NCBI GenBank assembly: GCA_947383145.1
Contig: CANDCH010000014.1
Location: forward strand, 1-52,950
DNA length: 52,950 nt
From: an uncultured bacterium
GTDB lineage: Bacteria; Bacillota; Clostridia; Oscillospirales; Oscillospiraceae
Reading direction: 5' to 3'
Shown: positions 36,704-45,906 of the stretch, piece by piece
Layout of the letters: every line of letters begins with the position of its first letter
Position numbering within the stretch: position 1 is the first letter of the stretch
The notes under the pieces: generated by a model
Told to the model about the DNA's origin: nothing
Database searches by the model: none
What the model saw: only the letters and a program-made list of their open reading frames with translations
Position numbers and translations under genes: made by a program

Positions 36704-39700
36704 TCACCCGCGCCCAAAGGGCCACCAGGACGGCCTGCGCGGCTTCGGCTTTTTCTCCCGGGCGGGCGGCTCCGGGCGGCCCGGCCCGGTCAGGCCGTCC
36801 AGGGCCTCTTTGGCCCTCTGATGCCCCTTGTCCGCCGCCTGCCGGTAGAGCGCCCGGGCCCTTTCCGCGTCCCGCTCCACGCCCGCGCCCCGCTCAAAGC
36901 ACCGGCCAAGCAGGTACATTCCCCGGGCGCTGCCCCGGTCCGCCGCCTCCCGGAAGAGCTCCGCCGCCCGGACCTCGTCCCGGTCCACCCCCCGGCCCCC
37001 GGCATAGCACTCCCCCAGGGAGCACGCGCCGTCGCTGTGCCCGCCCTCGCGGGCCTTGGTGTAGAGCTCGACCGCTTTATCCAGGTTTTTTTCCACGCCG
37101 TAGCCGTTCTCATAGCACTCGCCCAGCAGGAATTCCGCCCGGTGGAGCCCCTGCTCCGCCGCCTTGGCGAACCATTTGGCCGCCTCGCCGTCGTCCTCCT
37201 CCACCGCGATGCCGTGGTAATAGAAGAACCCCAGATTGCACTGGGCCCGGGCGTTGCCCTGTCCGGCGGCCTGACGGTAGAGCTGGAGCGCCTTTTCCTT
37301 GTCCTCCTCCACGCCCTCGCCCAGCTCGTAGCACAGGCCCAGAGAACAGGTGCCGGGGGGATAGCCCCCCTCGTGGGCGGCGCGGTACAGCCGGACGGCC
37401 TCCGCCATGTCCCGCTCCACGCCGTAGGCGTACTCGTGGCACTCCCCCAGCAGGAATTTGGCCCGGGCGCTGCCCTGGGCCGCCGCCTTGCGGAACCACT
37501 TCACCGCCTCCCCGTCGTCCATCTCCACGCCGATGCCCTGGTACAGGCAGTAGCCGTAATTGCACATGGCCCAGACGCTGCCTCCCTGTGCGGCCTCCAG
37601 GTAGAGCTCCGCCGCCCGGGCCTTGTCCACCGCCACCCCCTTGCCGTACTCGTAGCAGGTGCCCAGGGCGCAGGTGGAGCCGGCGAAGTGCTGCTCGTGG
37701 GCGGCCTGATACAGCTTCACCGCCTGCTCCAGGTCCCGCTCCACGCCAAAGCCGCTCTCATAGCACTCGCCCAGCAATTGCTGGGCCCGGGGCATTCCCG
37801 CCTGGGCGGCCTGACGGAACCAGCGGACCGCTTCCCCGCCGTCCGCCTCCACGCCGATCCCCCGGTAGAAGCAGTAGCCCAGATTGCACTGGGCCTGGGT
37901 GCTGCCCCGCTCCGCCGCCTGCCGGTACAGCTCCACCGCCTTTTGGAGATCCCGCTCCACCCCGGTGCCCAGCTCGTAGCACAAGCCCAGGGAACAGGTG
38001 CCGCCGGGATAGCCCCCCTCGTGGGATTGGCGGTACAGCTCCGCCGCCCGCTTCTCGTCCTTCTCCACCCCGAAGCCGCCGTCGTAGCACTCGCCAAGCA
38101 GCTGTTGGGCCCGGGGGTAGTCCTGCTCCGCCGCCAGCCGGAACCAGTGGGCGGCCTTGCCGTCGTCCTGCTCCACGGCGATGCCCTGGTAGTAGCAGTA
38201 GCCCAGGTTGCACTGGGCACGGGCCTCCCCGGCCTCGGCGGCTTTTTTGTAAAGCTCCACCGCCCGCTCCCGGTCCGCCTCCACCCCGCGGCCCAGCTCG
38301 TAGCACAGGCCCAGGGCGCAGGTTCCGCCGGGATGGCCCTTCTCGTCGGCCTGGGCGTACAGCCGCGCCGCCCGCTCCAGGTCCCGCTCCACGCCGAAGC
38401 CGCCCTCATAGCACTGCCCCAGCAGGAACAGCGCCCGGCTGTGCTCCTGGGCGGCGGACTTCTCAAACCAGGCGGCGGCCTGGTCGTTGTCCTCCTCCAC
38501 GCCGATGCCGCGATAGTAGCAGTAGCCCAGATTGCACTGGGCCCGGGCGTCTCCCTCCTCCGCCGCCTGACGGTACAGCTCCACCGCCCGGTCCAGGTCC
38601 TGCTCCACCCCGGAGCCCCACTCGTAGCACAGCCCCAGGGAGCAGGTGCCGGGGGGGTATCCCCCCTCGTGGGCGGCCTGATACAGCTTTGCCGCCTTAA
38701 AGTGGTCCGCCTCCACGCCGTAGCCGAAGTCGTAGCAGTCCCCCAGCAGGCCCAGGGCCCTGGGATACCCCTCCTCCGCCGCCAGCTCAAACCAGCGCAC
38801 GGCCTGCTTGTCGTCCACCTCCACGCCGATGCCCCGGTAATAGCAGTAGCCCAGGTTGCACTGGGCGGGGACGTAGCCCTGCTCCGCCGCCTGCCGGTAC
38901 AGCTCCACCGCCCGGGCCTTGTCCATCTCCACCCCGGCCCCCAGCTCATAGCACAGGGCATAGGCGCAGGTGGCGGGAGGGTACTCGTCCTCGTGGGCCT
39001 GACGGTACAGACGGGCCGCCTTTTCCAGGTCCTTCTCCACCCCAAAGCCCTGCTCGTAGCACTGGGCCAGCAGATAGCGGGCCTTGTCAAAGCCCTGCTC
39101 CGCCGCCTGCCGGTACAGCTCCACCGCCCGGGCCTCGTTCTTCTCCACCCCCAGGCCGCGGTCGTAGCACGCCCCCAGGGCGCAGGTGCCCGCGTCATAC
39201 CCCTGGCTGTGGGCGGCGCGGTAGAGCTCCACCGCCCGGGCCATGTCCTCTTCCACCCCCAGGCCGTGCTCATAGCACTCGCCCAGCAGGGTCTGCGCCC
39301 TGGGATACTCCTGCCGCGCCGCCCTGGAGAACCAGCGCGCCGCCTCCTGATAGTCCCGCTCCACGCCGATGCCCCGGTAATAGAAGAACCCCAGATTGCA
39401 CTGGGCGGGGGCGTGGTCCAGCTCCGCCGCCTCCCGGTACAGCTCCGCCGCCCTGGCCTTGTCCTTCTCCACCCCGGAGCCCAGCTCATAGCACAGCCCC
39501 AGCTCGCATTGGGCGGGGGGATAGCCCTGCTCCGCCGCCTGGGCCAGCAGCCGGGCCCCCCGCTCCAGGTCCTTCTCCGTGCCGATGCCCCGCAGGAAGC
39601 ACAGCCCCAGGCTGCACTGGGCGGCGATGTAGTCCCCCTCCGCCGCCCGGCTGAACCACTGGAAGGCCAGCTTCTCGTCCCGCTGGGCGCCGCCGGTGCC

Positions 39701-39892
39701 GTTGCAGTAGTTCACCGCCGCCCGGTACTGGGCGTCCAGGTCGCCCTCCTCCGCCGCCTCCAGCAGCTCCCGGAAGCTCTGCTCCTTCTTTGCCGACACA
39801 TCCGCCATGCTCTGGATCAGGCCGGGATCAATATACACCATAAACGTGCCCTGCCCATCGGGCCGCAGGCCGTCATTCCGCTCTTCCGCCAT
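36704..39892 (-). CDS. Giant Sel1-like repeat protein (~27 repeats, three-repeat superperiod)
   Basis: A 1062-residue protein made almost wholly of 36-residue Sel1/TPR-like repeats from about residue 45 to 1025. Three repeat types alternate: A (AQCNLGYCYYRGIGVE... with WF), B (YPRAQxLLGECYExGFGVE... LYxxAHEGG) and C (YPPGTCSLGLCYELGxGVE... AVELYRQAAE). This gives a 108-residue superperiod, regular except for one missing A near residue 260. Nearly every repeat has two Cys, very rich for a cytoplasmic scaffold. No signal peptide or membrane span is seen; the tail is basic and ends PSWWPFGRG. Sel1 proteins are scaffolds for protein complexes; the partner is unknown. ATG 39892 follows AAGGAGC. 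The gene stands alone, divergent from the amylase-family gene. Confidence 0.93.
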   Translation of the reverse strand: MAEERNDGLRPDGQGTFMVYIDPGLIQSMADVSAKKEQSFRELLEAAEEGDLDAQYRAAVNYCNGTGGAQRDEKLAFQWFSRAAEGDYIAAQCSLGLCFLRGIGTEKDLERGARLLAQAAEQGYPPAQCELGLCYELGSGVEKDKARAAELYREAAELDHAPAQCNLGFFYYRGIGVERDYQEAARWFSRAARQEYPRAQTLLGECYEHGLGVEEDMARAVELYRAAHSQGYDAGTCALGACYDRGLGVEKNEARAVELYRQAAEQGFDKARYLLAQCYEQGFGVEKDLEKAARLYRQAHEDEYPPATCAYALCYELGAGVEMDKARAVELYRQAAEQGYVPAQCNLGYCYYRGIGVEVDDKQAVRWFELAAEEGYPRALGLLGDCYDFGYGVEADHFKAAKLYQAAHEGGYPPGTCSLGLCYEWGSGVEQDLDRAVELYRQAAEEGDARAQCNLGYCYYRGIGVEEDNDQAAAWFEKSAAQEHSRALFLLGQCYEGGFGVERDLERAARLYAQADEKGHPGGTCALGLCYELGRGVEADRERAVELYKKAAEAGEARAQCNLGYCYYQGIAVEQDDGKAAHWFRLAAEQDYPRAQQLLGECYDGGFGVEKDEKRAAELYRQSHEGGYPGGTCSLGLCYELGTGVERDLQKAVELYRQAAERGSTQAQCNLGYCFYRGIGVEADGGEAVRWFRQAAQAGMPRAQQLLGECYESGFGVERDLEQAVKLYQAAHEQHFAGSTCALGTCYEYGKGVAVDKARAAELYLEAAQGGSVWAMCNYGYCLYQGIGVEMDDGEAVKWFRKAAAQGSARAKFLLGECHEYAYGVERDMAEAVRLYRAAHEGGYPPGTCSLGLCYELGEGVEEDKEKALQLYRQAAGQGNARAQCNLGFFYYHGIAVEEDDGEAAKWFAKAAEQGLHRAEFLLGECYENGYGVEKNLDKAVELYTKAREGGHSDGACSLGECYAGGRGVDRDEVRAAELFREAADRGSARGMYLLGRCFERGAGVERDAERARALYRQAADKGHQRAKEALDGLTGPGRPEPPAREKKPKPRRPSWWPFGRG

Positions 39893-40015
39893 ACGCGCTC
39901 GCTCCTTTTTCCTCGTTTCACCCGGCGGCTGCGCGCCGCCCCGCCGCCTCTGCGCGGCGAACGCTGGTATTCTATCATATCCGAAGAAAAAAATCCATAT
40001 CCAGTGTGAACCCCT

Positions 40016-40044
40016 TTGCGCCCCGCCCCGGTTTATGGTATACT
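40016..40044 (+). promoter_or_regulatory. Promoter of the GH13 gene
   Basis: -35 TTGCGC (40016-40021), a 17-bp spacer, -10 TATACT (40039-40044), 53 bp before the ATG at 40098. The same TTGCGC -35 occurs in other promoters of this window. Confidence 0.7.
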
Positions 40045-40097
40045 TTGCCCACAGGCCCGCCCCGCCGGCGGGCCGCCCGCCAAAGGAGGATGCTGAA

Positions 40098-41396
40098 ATG
40101 TCCACAAATACCGACAAATCCTACCGAAACCAAATCATGTACTCCGTCTTTGTGCGCAATCACAGCCCGGAGGGCACCTTTGAGGGGGTGCGCCGGGATC
40201 TGGAGCGCATCCGCGCCCTGGGAACGGACATCGTCTGGCTGATGCCCATCCACCCCATCGGGGAGGTCAACCGAAAGGGCTCCTCAGGCAGCCCCTACGC
40301 CATCCGGGACTACCGGGCGGTGAACCCGGAATACGGCGCCCTGGACGACTTCAAGAGGCTGGTGGACGAAATCCACCGGCTGGGCATGAAGTGCGTCATC
40401 GACGTGGTGTACAACCACACCTCTCCCGACTCCGTGCTGGCCCAGGAGCACCCGGACTGGTTCTACCACAGGCCGGAGGGCGGCTTCGGCAACCGGGTGG
40501 GCGACTGGTGGGACGTGATCGACCTGGACTACGGCCAGCCCGGCCTGTGGGACTATCAGATCGACACGCTGAAATACTGGGCCGCCCTGGTGGACGGCTT
40601 CCGCTGCGACGTGGCCCCCCTGGTCCCCCTGGCGTTCTGGCTGAGGGCCCGGGCCGAGGTTGAAAAGGTCCGGCCCGGCTGCTTCTGGCTGGCCGAGTCG
40701 GTGGAGCCTTCCTTCGTCCGGGAGGGCAGGGCCAACGGCCTGTCCGTGCTGTCCGACTCCGAGTGCTATCAGGCCTTCGACGCGTGCTATGACTACGACA
40801 TCTTCGACGTGTTCCAGGATTATCTGGAGGGAAAGCGCTCCCTGTCCGAATATGCCCAGGCGGTGAACAATCAGGAGGTCATATACCCGGAAAACTATGT
40901 CAAGCTGCGCTGTCTGGAAAATCACGACCGGGCCCGGGCGGCCTTCCTCATCCCCAGCGCCCAGGAGCGGCTCAGCTGGACGGCGTTCCTCTACTTCCAG
41001 AAGGGGCTCACCCTGCTCTACGCCGGACAGGAGGTACAGTGCGCCCACCGGCCAAGCCTGTTCGACAAGGACGCCGTGGACTGGTCCGCCGGCGAGGACC
41101 TCTCGGACACGCTGAAAGCCCTGGCCGCGCTGAAAAAGAATCCCATCCTCACCGGCAGCCGGTATGAGGTGAGAGCCCTGCCCCGGGACATCCTGCTGGC
41201 CGTCCACCGAAAGGGCGGCCGCCAGCTGGTGGGCGTCTTCCCTGTGAAGGCCGCCGGAACCGGCTGCCCGGTGCGGGTGGACGCGCCAGACGGCTTCTAC
41301 CCCAATCTGGCCGCTCCGGCCCAGACGGTGGAGGTATACGGCGGCATGGTGAGCGTCAAATCCGGCCCCATCATTTTTGAGGCCCCGGCGGGCTGA
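40098..41396 (+). CDS. GH13 alpha-amylase-family glycoside hydrolase
   Basis: A 432-residue protein. The (beta/alpha)8 barrel motifs are all present: region I DVVYNHTSPDS, region II GFRCDVAP with nucleophile D171, region III WLAESVEP with acid/base E200, and region IV LENHDRAR with D277. It is short for GH13, with a small C-terminal beta domain. No signal peptide is seen, so it acts in the cytoplasm, perhaps on imported maltodextrin, trehalose-type or sucrose-type sugars; the specificity cannot be read. ATG 40098 follows AAAGGAGG and fits the promoter at 40016; earlier in-frame ATGs lie upstream of that promoter. Confidence 0.92.
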   Translation: MSTNTDKSYRNQIMYSVFVRNHSPEGTFEGVRRDLERIRALGTDIVWLMPIHPIGEVNRKGSSGSPYAIRDYRAVNPEYGALDDFKRLVDEIHRLGMKCVIDVVYNHTSPDSVLAQEHPDWFYHRPEGGFGNRVGDWWDVIDLDYGQPGLWDYQIDTLKYWAALVDGFRCDVAPLVPLAFWLRARAEVEKVRPGCFWLAESVEPSFVREGRANGLSVLSDSECYQAFDACYDYDIFDVFQDYLEGKRSLSEYAQAVNNQEVIYPENYVKLRCLENHDRARAAFLIPSAQERLSWTAFLYFQKGLTLLYAGQEVQCAHRPSLFDKDAVDWSAGEDLSDTLKALAALKKNPILTGSRYEVRALPRDILLAVHRKGGRQLVGVFPVKAAGTGCPVRVDAPDGFYPNLAAPAQTVEVYGGMVSVKSGPIIFEAPAG

Positions 41397-41465
41397 CGCC
41401 GCCCGCAATTTCCCTGATGCTTCCACCCGAAACTGCGCATAATACCCCAAAAGGGGGCTGCGCGG

Positions 41466-43187
41466 ATGGACATCTTTCAAATACTGGCCATGACGGGCGG
41501 GCTGAGCTTATTTCTGTTCGGCATGGACCTGATGGGCGAGGCGCTGGAGCGCAGGGCGGGAGCGGGCCTGCGCTCCCTGCTGGGCCGCCTCACCAGCGGC
41601 AGGGCCGCCGGCCTGCTCACCGGGCTGGGGGTCACGGCGGTGATTCAGAGCTCCTCCGCCACCACCGTCATGGTGGTGGGCTTTGTGAACTCCGGGCTGA
41701 TGAGCCTGAGGCAGGCCGTGAACGTGATTATGGGGGCCAACATCGGCACCACCGTCACGCCCTGGCTGCTCAGCCTGACGGGGCTGGAGAGCGGCAGCAT
41801 GTTCCTCCGGCTGCTGAAGCCCTCCTCCTTCACCCCCGTGCTGGCCCTGGCGGGCATCCTGCTCTACTCGGCGGGAAAGGGCTCCCCCCGGCGGGACACC
41901 GGCGCGGTGCTGCTGGGCTTCGCCACTCTCATGACCGGCATGGAGTCCATGTCCGGCGCCGTCTCCGGCCTGGGGGAATCCCCCGCCTTCCGGCGGCTGT
42001 TCCTCCTGTTCCAAAACCCTCTCCTGGGCCTGCTGGCCGGGGCGCTGCTCACCGCCGTCATCCAGTCCAGCTCCGCGTCGGTGGGCGTGCTCCAGGCCCT
42101 GGCGGTCACCGGCCAGGTGTCCTACGCCGCCGCCGTCCCCATCATCATGGGGCAGAACATCGGCACCTGCGCCACCACCCTCCTCGCCTCCATCGGCGCG
42201 GGCAAAAACGCCAAGCGGGCCGCCCTGGTCCACCTGTCCTTCAACGTCATCGGCTCCGCCGTGTGGCTGACCGCCTTCTGCGCCGCGAGGCGGCTCCTCC
42301 CCCCCGCCCTGCTGGACCGGCCCGCCACCCTGGCGGGCATCGCCGCCGCCCACACCGCCTTCAACCTGCTGTGCACCCTGCTGCTGTTCCCCCTGTCCGG
42401 GCTGCTGGAGGCGCTGGTGGTCCGGCTGCTCCCCGACGGGCGCAGGCCCGATCTTCCCCCGCGGCTGGACCCCCGCCTGCTGGCCGCGCCCCCCATCGCC
42501 CTGGAGCGGTGCTGCGCCGAGGCGGCGGACATGGCCCGCAACGCCGCCCAGGCCCTGAAGGAGGGGCTGGCCCTGGTTGCGGACTACTCCGCCGCAGGGG
42601 CGGACTCCATCCGGCGGCGGGAGGCGGACAGCGACCGCTGGGCGGACGAGCTCAGCGCCTATCTGGTGGAGCTCAGCGCCCAGCCCATCAGCGCCCGGGA
42701 CAGCGCCCAGGCCGCCCGCCTGCTCAAGCTCATCGGCGACTGGGAGCGCATCTCCGACCACGCGGAAAACCTGGCGGAGGCCGCCGGGGAGCTCCACGGA
42801 AAGAGCCTTGGCTTCACGGACCAGGCGGGACGGGAGCTGGCGGTGCTGTCCGCCGCGGTGAGCGAGATTCTGGACCTGGCCCTGGCGGCCCAGCTGGAGC
42901 GCGACCTCAGGGCGGCCGCCCAGGTGGAGCCCCTGGAGCAGGTGATCGACAGCCTGAAGGACCGCCTGCGCACCAACCACATCCTCCGTCTCCAGCGGGG
43001 CGGCTGCGCCGTGGACGCCGGGTTCATCTGGTCCGACCTGCTCACCGACCTGGAGCGCGCCGCCGACCACTGCTCCAACATCGCGGAAACCGTGCTGGAC
43101 CTGGACCGCCCCCACCAGCTCCGGGAGCCCGGCCCGGACTTCCTGCGGGACCACCGGCGGTTCGCGGACAAATACGCCCTGGACTGA
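41466..43187 (+). CDS. Na/Pi cotransporter family protein with PhoU-like C-terminal domain
   Basis: A 573-residue protein. Residues ~1-320 carry two inverted Na/Pi-cotransporter II repeats, each with the QSSSA motif (TAVIQSSSATTVM ~55-67 and TAVIQSSSASVGV ~195-207), and eight or so hydrophobic segments. From ~345 to the end is a soluble helical PhoU-like domain (LKLIGDWERISDHAENLAEA; DLLTDLERAADHCSNIAETV) with D/E-rich metal-binding positions. It probably carries sodium-coupled phosphate, with PhoU as regulator, and fits with polyphosphate kinase 5.8 kb away. It starts 69 bp after the GH13 gene; an AAAAGGGGG box precedes the ATG. Confidence 0.92.
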   Translation: MDIFQILAMTGGLSLFLFGMDLMGEALERRAGAGLRSLLGRLTSGRAAGLLTGLGVTAVIQSSSATTVMVVGFVNSGLMSLRQAVNVIMGANIGTTVTPWLLSLTGLESGSMFLRLLKPSSFTPVLALAGILLYSAGKGSPRRDTGAVLLGFATLMTGMESMSGAVSGLGESPAFRRLFLLFQNPLLGLLAGALLTAVIQSSSASVGVLQALAVTGQVSYAAAVPIIMGQNIGTCATTLLASIGAGKNAKRAALVHLSFNVIGSAVWLTAFCAARRLLPPALLDRPATLAGIAAAHTAFNLLCTLLLFPLSGLLEALVVRLLPDGRRPDLPPRLDPRLLAAPPIALERCCAEAADMARNAAQALKEGLALVADYSAAGADSIRRREADSDRWADELSAYLVELSAQPISARDSAQAARLLKLIGDWERISDHAENLAEAAGELHGKSLGFTDQAGRELAVLSAAVSEILDLALAAQLERDLRAAAQVEPLEQVIDSLKDRLRTNHILRLQRGGCAVDAGFIWSDLLTDLERAADHCSNIAETVLDLDRPHQLREPGPDFLRDHRRFADKYALD

Positions 43188-43193
43188 GCGCAA

Positions 43194-43229
43194 ACACAGC
43201 GGGAGGGGCACGGCCCCCTCCCGCTGTGT
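43194..43229. terminator. Hairpin between convergent Na/Pi and GGDEF genes
   Basis: ACACAGCGGGAGGGGC (43194-43209) pairs with GCCCCCTCCCGCTGTGT (43213-43229) with one bulged C. It lies between two gene ends on opposite strands and may serve both, though only short T tracts follow. Confidence 0.6.
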
Positions 43230-43248
43230 CGTTCCATCCAGGCGGAGG

Positions 43249-44172
43249 TCAATCCTCCCGCCACTGCTCTGTGTTGTGGTCGGACCACACCACCCGGTTG
43301 CGGCCCAGCCGTTTGGCGTCGTACAGCATGGCGTCCGCCGACTTCAGATAGGTCTCCAGCTGCTCCCCCAGCTTGGGCACCACGGTGACGCCGCCGATGC
43401 TCACCGTCACCCACTGGCTCACCGGCGAGCTGTGGGGGATATGCAGATCCTCCACCGCCTGCCGGATGGTCTTCATGAACTCGTAGGACGGGCGGGCCTC
43501 GCTCCCCACAAACACCGCCACGAACTCCTCCCCGCCGTACCGGGCGAAGAGGTCGGTGGCCCGCCAGAAGAAGGAGGAGACCTTCTGGGCCACGGTGGAA
43601 ATCACCTTGTCCCCCGCCGGGTGGCCAAAGGTGTCGTTGTACAGCTTGAATTTGTCGATGTCAAACATGCAGATGGTAAAGGGCAGGCCGAACCGCACCG
43701 CCTCCTGCCAGCGGGCCGCGCTCTCGCTCTCATACCGCCGCCGGTTGGCCACGCCGGTCAGCTCGTCCACCATGGCCTGCTCCCGGTACTGCATCTGATA
43801 GCGGAACAGCTGAATGTGGGTGTTCACCCGGGCCCGGATAATCACCGGGCTGAAGGGCTTGGTCACATAGTCCACCGCCCCAAGCAGCAGTCCCCGTTCC
43901 TCGTACTGAATGTCCGCCAGGCTGGTGAGCAGGATCACCGGGATATGCTTGGTCAGCACCGTGGCCTTCAGCTCCCGGAGCAGCATAAAGCCGTCCATCC
44001 CCGGCATGACCACATCCAGAAGGATCAGGGAGAAGCCCCCCTCCTTGGCGGCGCTCAGCCCCTCCTCCGCCGTGTGGCACACAGCCAATTCATAGTCGTC
44101 CTTTAAAATCGAGCACAGGAACTCGGTCTGAACCGCACTGTCGTCGATCACCAATATTTTGTCCTTATCCAT
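43249..44172 (-). CDS. Response regulator diguanylate cyclase (REC-GGDEF)
   Basis: A 307-residue protein. Residues 1-~120 are a receiver domain with phospho-acceptor D53 (LLDVVMPG), acidic D10/D11, T83 and K105. Residues ~132-300 are a GGDEF domain with the active motif GGEEF (213-217) and an RxxD inhibitory I-site (RATD, 204-207) five residues before it, so the enzyme should be active and product-inhibited. It makes c-di-GMP from two GTP. No adjacent histidine kinase exists; the PAS protein upstream has no kinase domain. The start codon at 44172 is preceded only by weak purine stretches. It likely feeds the riboswitches at ~32 kb, but this is inference. Confidence 0.92.
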   Translation of the reverse strand: MDKDKILVIDDSAVQTEFLCSILKDDYELAVCHTAEEGLSAAKEGGFSLILLDVVMPGMDGFMLLRELKATVLTKHIPVILLTSLADIQYEERGLLLGAVDYVTKPFSPVIIRARVNTHIQLFRYQMQYREQAMVDELTGVANRRRYESESAARWQEAVRFGLPFTICMFDIDKFKLYNDTFGHPAGDKVISTVAQKVSSFFWRATDLFARYGGEEFVAVFVGSEARPSYEFMKTIRQAVEDLHIPHSSPVSQWVTVSIGGVTVVPKLGEQLETYLKSADAMLYDAKRLGRNRVVWSDHNTEQWRED

Positions 44173-44230
44173 CGGGTCCCGCCCCCATCCTTTCCTCTGT
44201 CTCCGTCCGGCCCCGGCCGGACGGGCCAAC

Positions 44231-45127
44231 TCACGCGCCCGCCTTTTCCGAAACCGCGCACAGCTCCCGCCTGCCCTCGGAGATGTCCTGGGCCACATAG
44301 ACCGCCGTGCGGGGCATATCGTCCTCCCCCGCCCGGGCCAGCACCGCCGTGGCCCGGACCCAGCCCCAGGCGCCGCTGCCCGCGCCGGGCTCCTCCGGCA
44401 GCCTGCGGTACTCCACCGCCGCGCAGGGCTTCCACCAGCGCAGGCACTGCCGCAGGTTTTCCACGTTCATCACCCGCAGGTACTCCTCCCGGTCGTCCGG
44501 GTGGATGAAGTGGTTGGCGTAGATGCGCATGGCGGAGGTGCAGTTCACCTCGCTGCCCAGCACGTTCTCCACCCGGTGCAGCTGGGTGACCGCCCGGAAG
44601 GAGTCCTGCTCCAGGTCCAGATAATAGGTGGAAAAAAACAGGCTGCTCAGGCTGCTGACGATGTAGGCGTGGTCCTCCAGGGCGTGGAGGCGGGCCACAA
44701 TGCCCTCCCGCTCCTGCCCCTCCCGGAGCACGTCGTGGATGTCCTTGACGCACAGGGTGGCCGTGCTCCCCCCGCCGGCCCGGTCCATCACCGCCTCCAT
44801 CAGGTTCCAGCGGTATCCGCCCCCCTCCCGGCGGCGGTAGATCAGCGTGGACACCTCCCGCCCGGTCCCGGCGGCGCGGCGCAGCTGCTCCGGCCGGGTA
44901 AAGGCCGTGAAGCGCTCCACGTCGTCCGGGTGGACGGCGCCCCCCCGGGCGAACTGCTCCAGCTGCGCGGACAGGGGGCCCTCTCCCGGCTGCCAGCCGG
45001 ACGGGTCCGACTTCAGCACGTCGCAGCGGTCCTTGTCCAGGTCCACATGAAGGATTTTGCGATAGGTGTACCCGCCGGGCTCCGGCATACACTCCATAAT
45101 TTTCTCGTAATCTCCGCGCTTATCCAA
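44231..45127 (-). CDS. PAS-type sensory protein paired with the diguanylate cyclase
   Basis: A 298-residue protein made of two PAS-like modules: residues ~15-130 (ILHVDLDKDRCDVLKSDPSG, ending RWNLMEAV...LCVKDI) and ~150-285 (YYLDLEQDSFRAVTQLHRVE, ending VYVAQDISEGRREL). No kinase, GGDEF, EAL or membrane segment is seen. It is probably a soluble ligand sensor, or a truncated sensor whose output is the next gene, 58 bp downstream. TTG 45127 is preferred as start: AGGGGAG lies 7 bases upstream. A more distal ATG at 45208 overlaps the -10 hexamer, so it cannot be in the transcript. Confidence 0.75.
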   Translation of the reverse strand: MDKRGDYEKIMECMPEPGGYTYRKILHVDLDKDRCDVLKSDPSGWQPGEGPLSAQLEQFARGGAVHPDDVERFTAFTRPEQLRRAAGTGREVSTLIYRRREGGGYRWNLMEAVMDRAGGGSTATLCVKDIHDVLREGQEREGIVARLHALEDHAYIVSSLSSLFFSTYYLDLEQDSFRAVTQLHRVENVLGSEVNCTSAMRIYANHFIHPDDREEYLRVMNVENLRQCLRWWKPCAAVEYRRLPEEPGAGSGAWGWVRATAVLARAGEDDMPRTAVYVAQDISEGRRELCAVSEKAGA

Positions 45128-45206
45128 AGCTCTGCTCCCCTCAGGCGCGGCCGGGAAGACGGTTTCCCTCCGATCCGCGCCAGCTTGATTATGGTGATTG
45201 GGTGTC

Positions 45207-45235
45207 ATTATACCATAAAAACATCCTCAAATCAA
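45207..45235 (-). promoter_or_regulatory. Promoter of the PAS/GGDEF operon
   Basis: Minus strand: -35 TTGATT (45230-45235), a 17-bp spacer, -10 TATAAT (45207-45212). It lies ~80 bp before the TTG start of the PAS gene. Confidence 0.8.
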
Positions 45236-45351
45236 TCGGTGCTTCCACGTCCCCTTAAAAATTTTTTATGGCCCAAATTCTGGAAAGCCGTCCCTTTTCC
45301 CGGCATATTCCGACGCCAGCTGCGTCTAGATAGATGAAAGGAGGCGAGAAT

Positions 45352-45906
45352 ATGGAGGACGCGGCCATCGTGGCCCTGTTCTGGAATCGGGACGAGTCCG
45401 CCATCCAGGAGGCCCAGCGGAAGTACGGCCCCTACTGCCGGAGCATCGCCCAGGGCATTCTGGGAAGCCCTGAGGACGCCGAGGAGTGCGTCAGCGACAC
45501 CTGGCACCGCGCCTGGAACGCCATGCCGCCCCAGCGGCCGGACAGCCTGCCGGCGTTTCTGGGCCGGATCGTGCGCAACCTGTCCATCAGCCGCTGGAGG
45601 CGGGAGCGGGCCCGGAAGCGGTACGCCGGGCTGGACGTGCTGCTGTCCGAGCTGGAGGACTGCCTGCCCGACCCCAAGGGCGTGGAGGAGGCGGTGGAGG
45701 GCCGCGAGCTCACCCGCCGGGTGGAGGGCTGGCTGGAGGGGCTGGACCGGGAAGACCGGGCCGTTTTCCTCCTGCGGTACTGGTACGGCCGGGAGGTGCG
45801 GGCGCTGGCAAAGGCTTGGGGAATCGGTCCCAACCAGATGGCCAAGCGGCTCCAGCGGCTGCGGAGGGATTTGAAGCGGGACTTGGAACAGGAGGGATAC
45901 CTATGA
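45352..45906 (+). CDS. ECF-type RNA polymerase sigma factor
   Basis: A 184-residue sigma-70 family protein. Region 2 lies at ~10-80 (ILGSPEDAEECVSDTWHRAW, then AFLGRIVRNLSISRWRRERA). Region 4 lies at ~125-180 (LDREDRAVFLLRYWYGREVR, then QMAKRLQRLRRDLKRDL). This is the minimal two-region ECF build. ATG 45352 is chosen, since AAAGGAGG precedes it; an in-frame ATG at 45334 is inside that box. CGTCTA at 45323-45328 looks like an ECF -10 and hints at self-regulation, but I see no clear -35 for it. It overlaps the next gene by ATGA, the usual sigma/anti-sigma arrangement. Confidence 0.9.
   Translation: MEDAAIVALFWNRDESAIQEAQRKYGPYCRSIAQGILGSPEDAEECVSDTWHRAWNAMPPQRPDSLPAFLGRIVRNLSISRWRRERARKRYAGLDVLLSELEDCLPDPKGVEEAVEGRELTRRVEGWLEGLDREDRAVFLLRYWYGREVRALAKAWGIGPNQMAKRLQRLRRDLKRDLEQEGYL

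Noticed and set aside
36821-40009. 1062-codon repetitive open frame on the plus strand
   Set aside because: Mirror of the Sel1 repeats; its periodicity is that of the true minus-strand gene.
45206-45208. ATG as start of the PAS protein
   Set aside because: It overlaps the TATAAT -10 hexamer, so it would lie upstream of the transcript start; a TTG at 45127 has a good ribosome-binding site.
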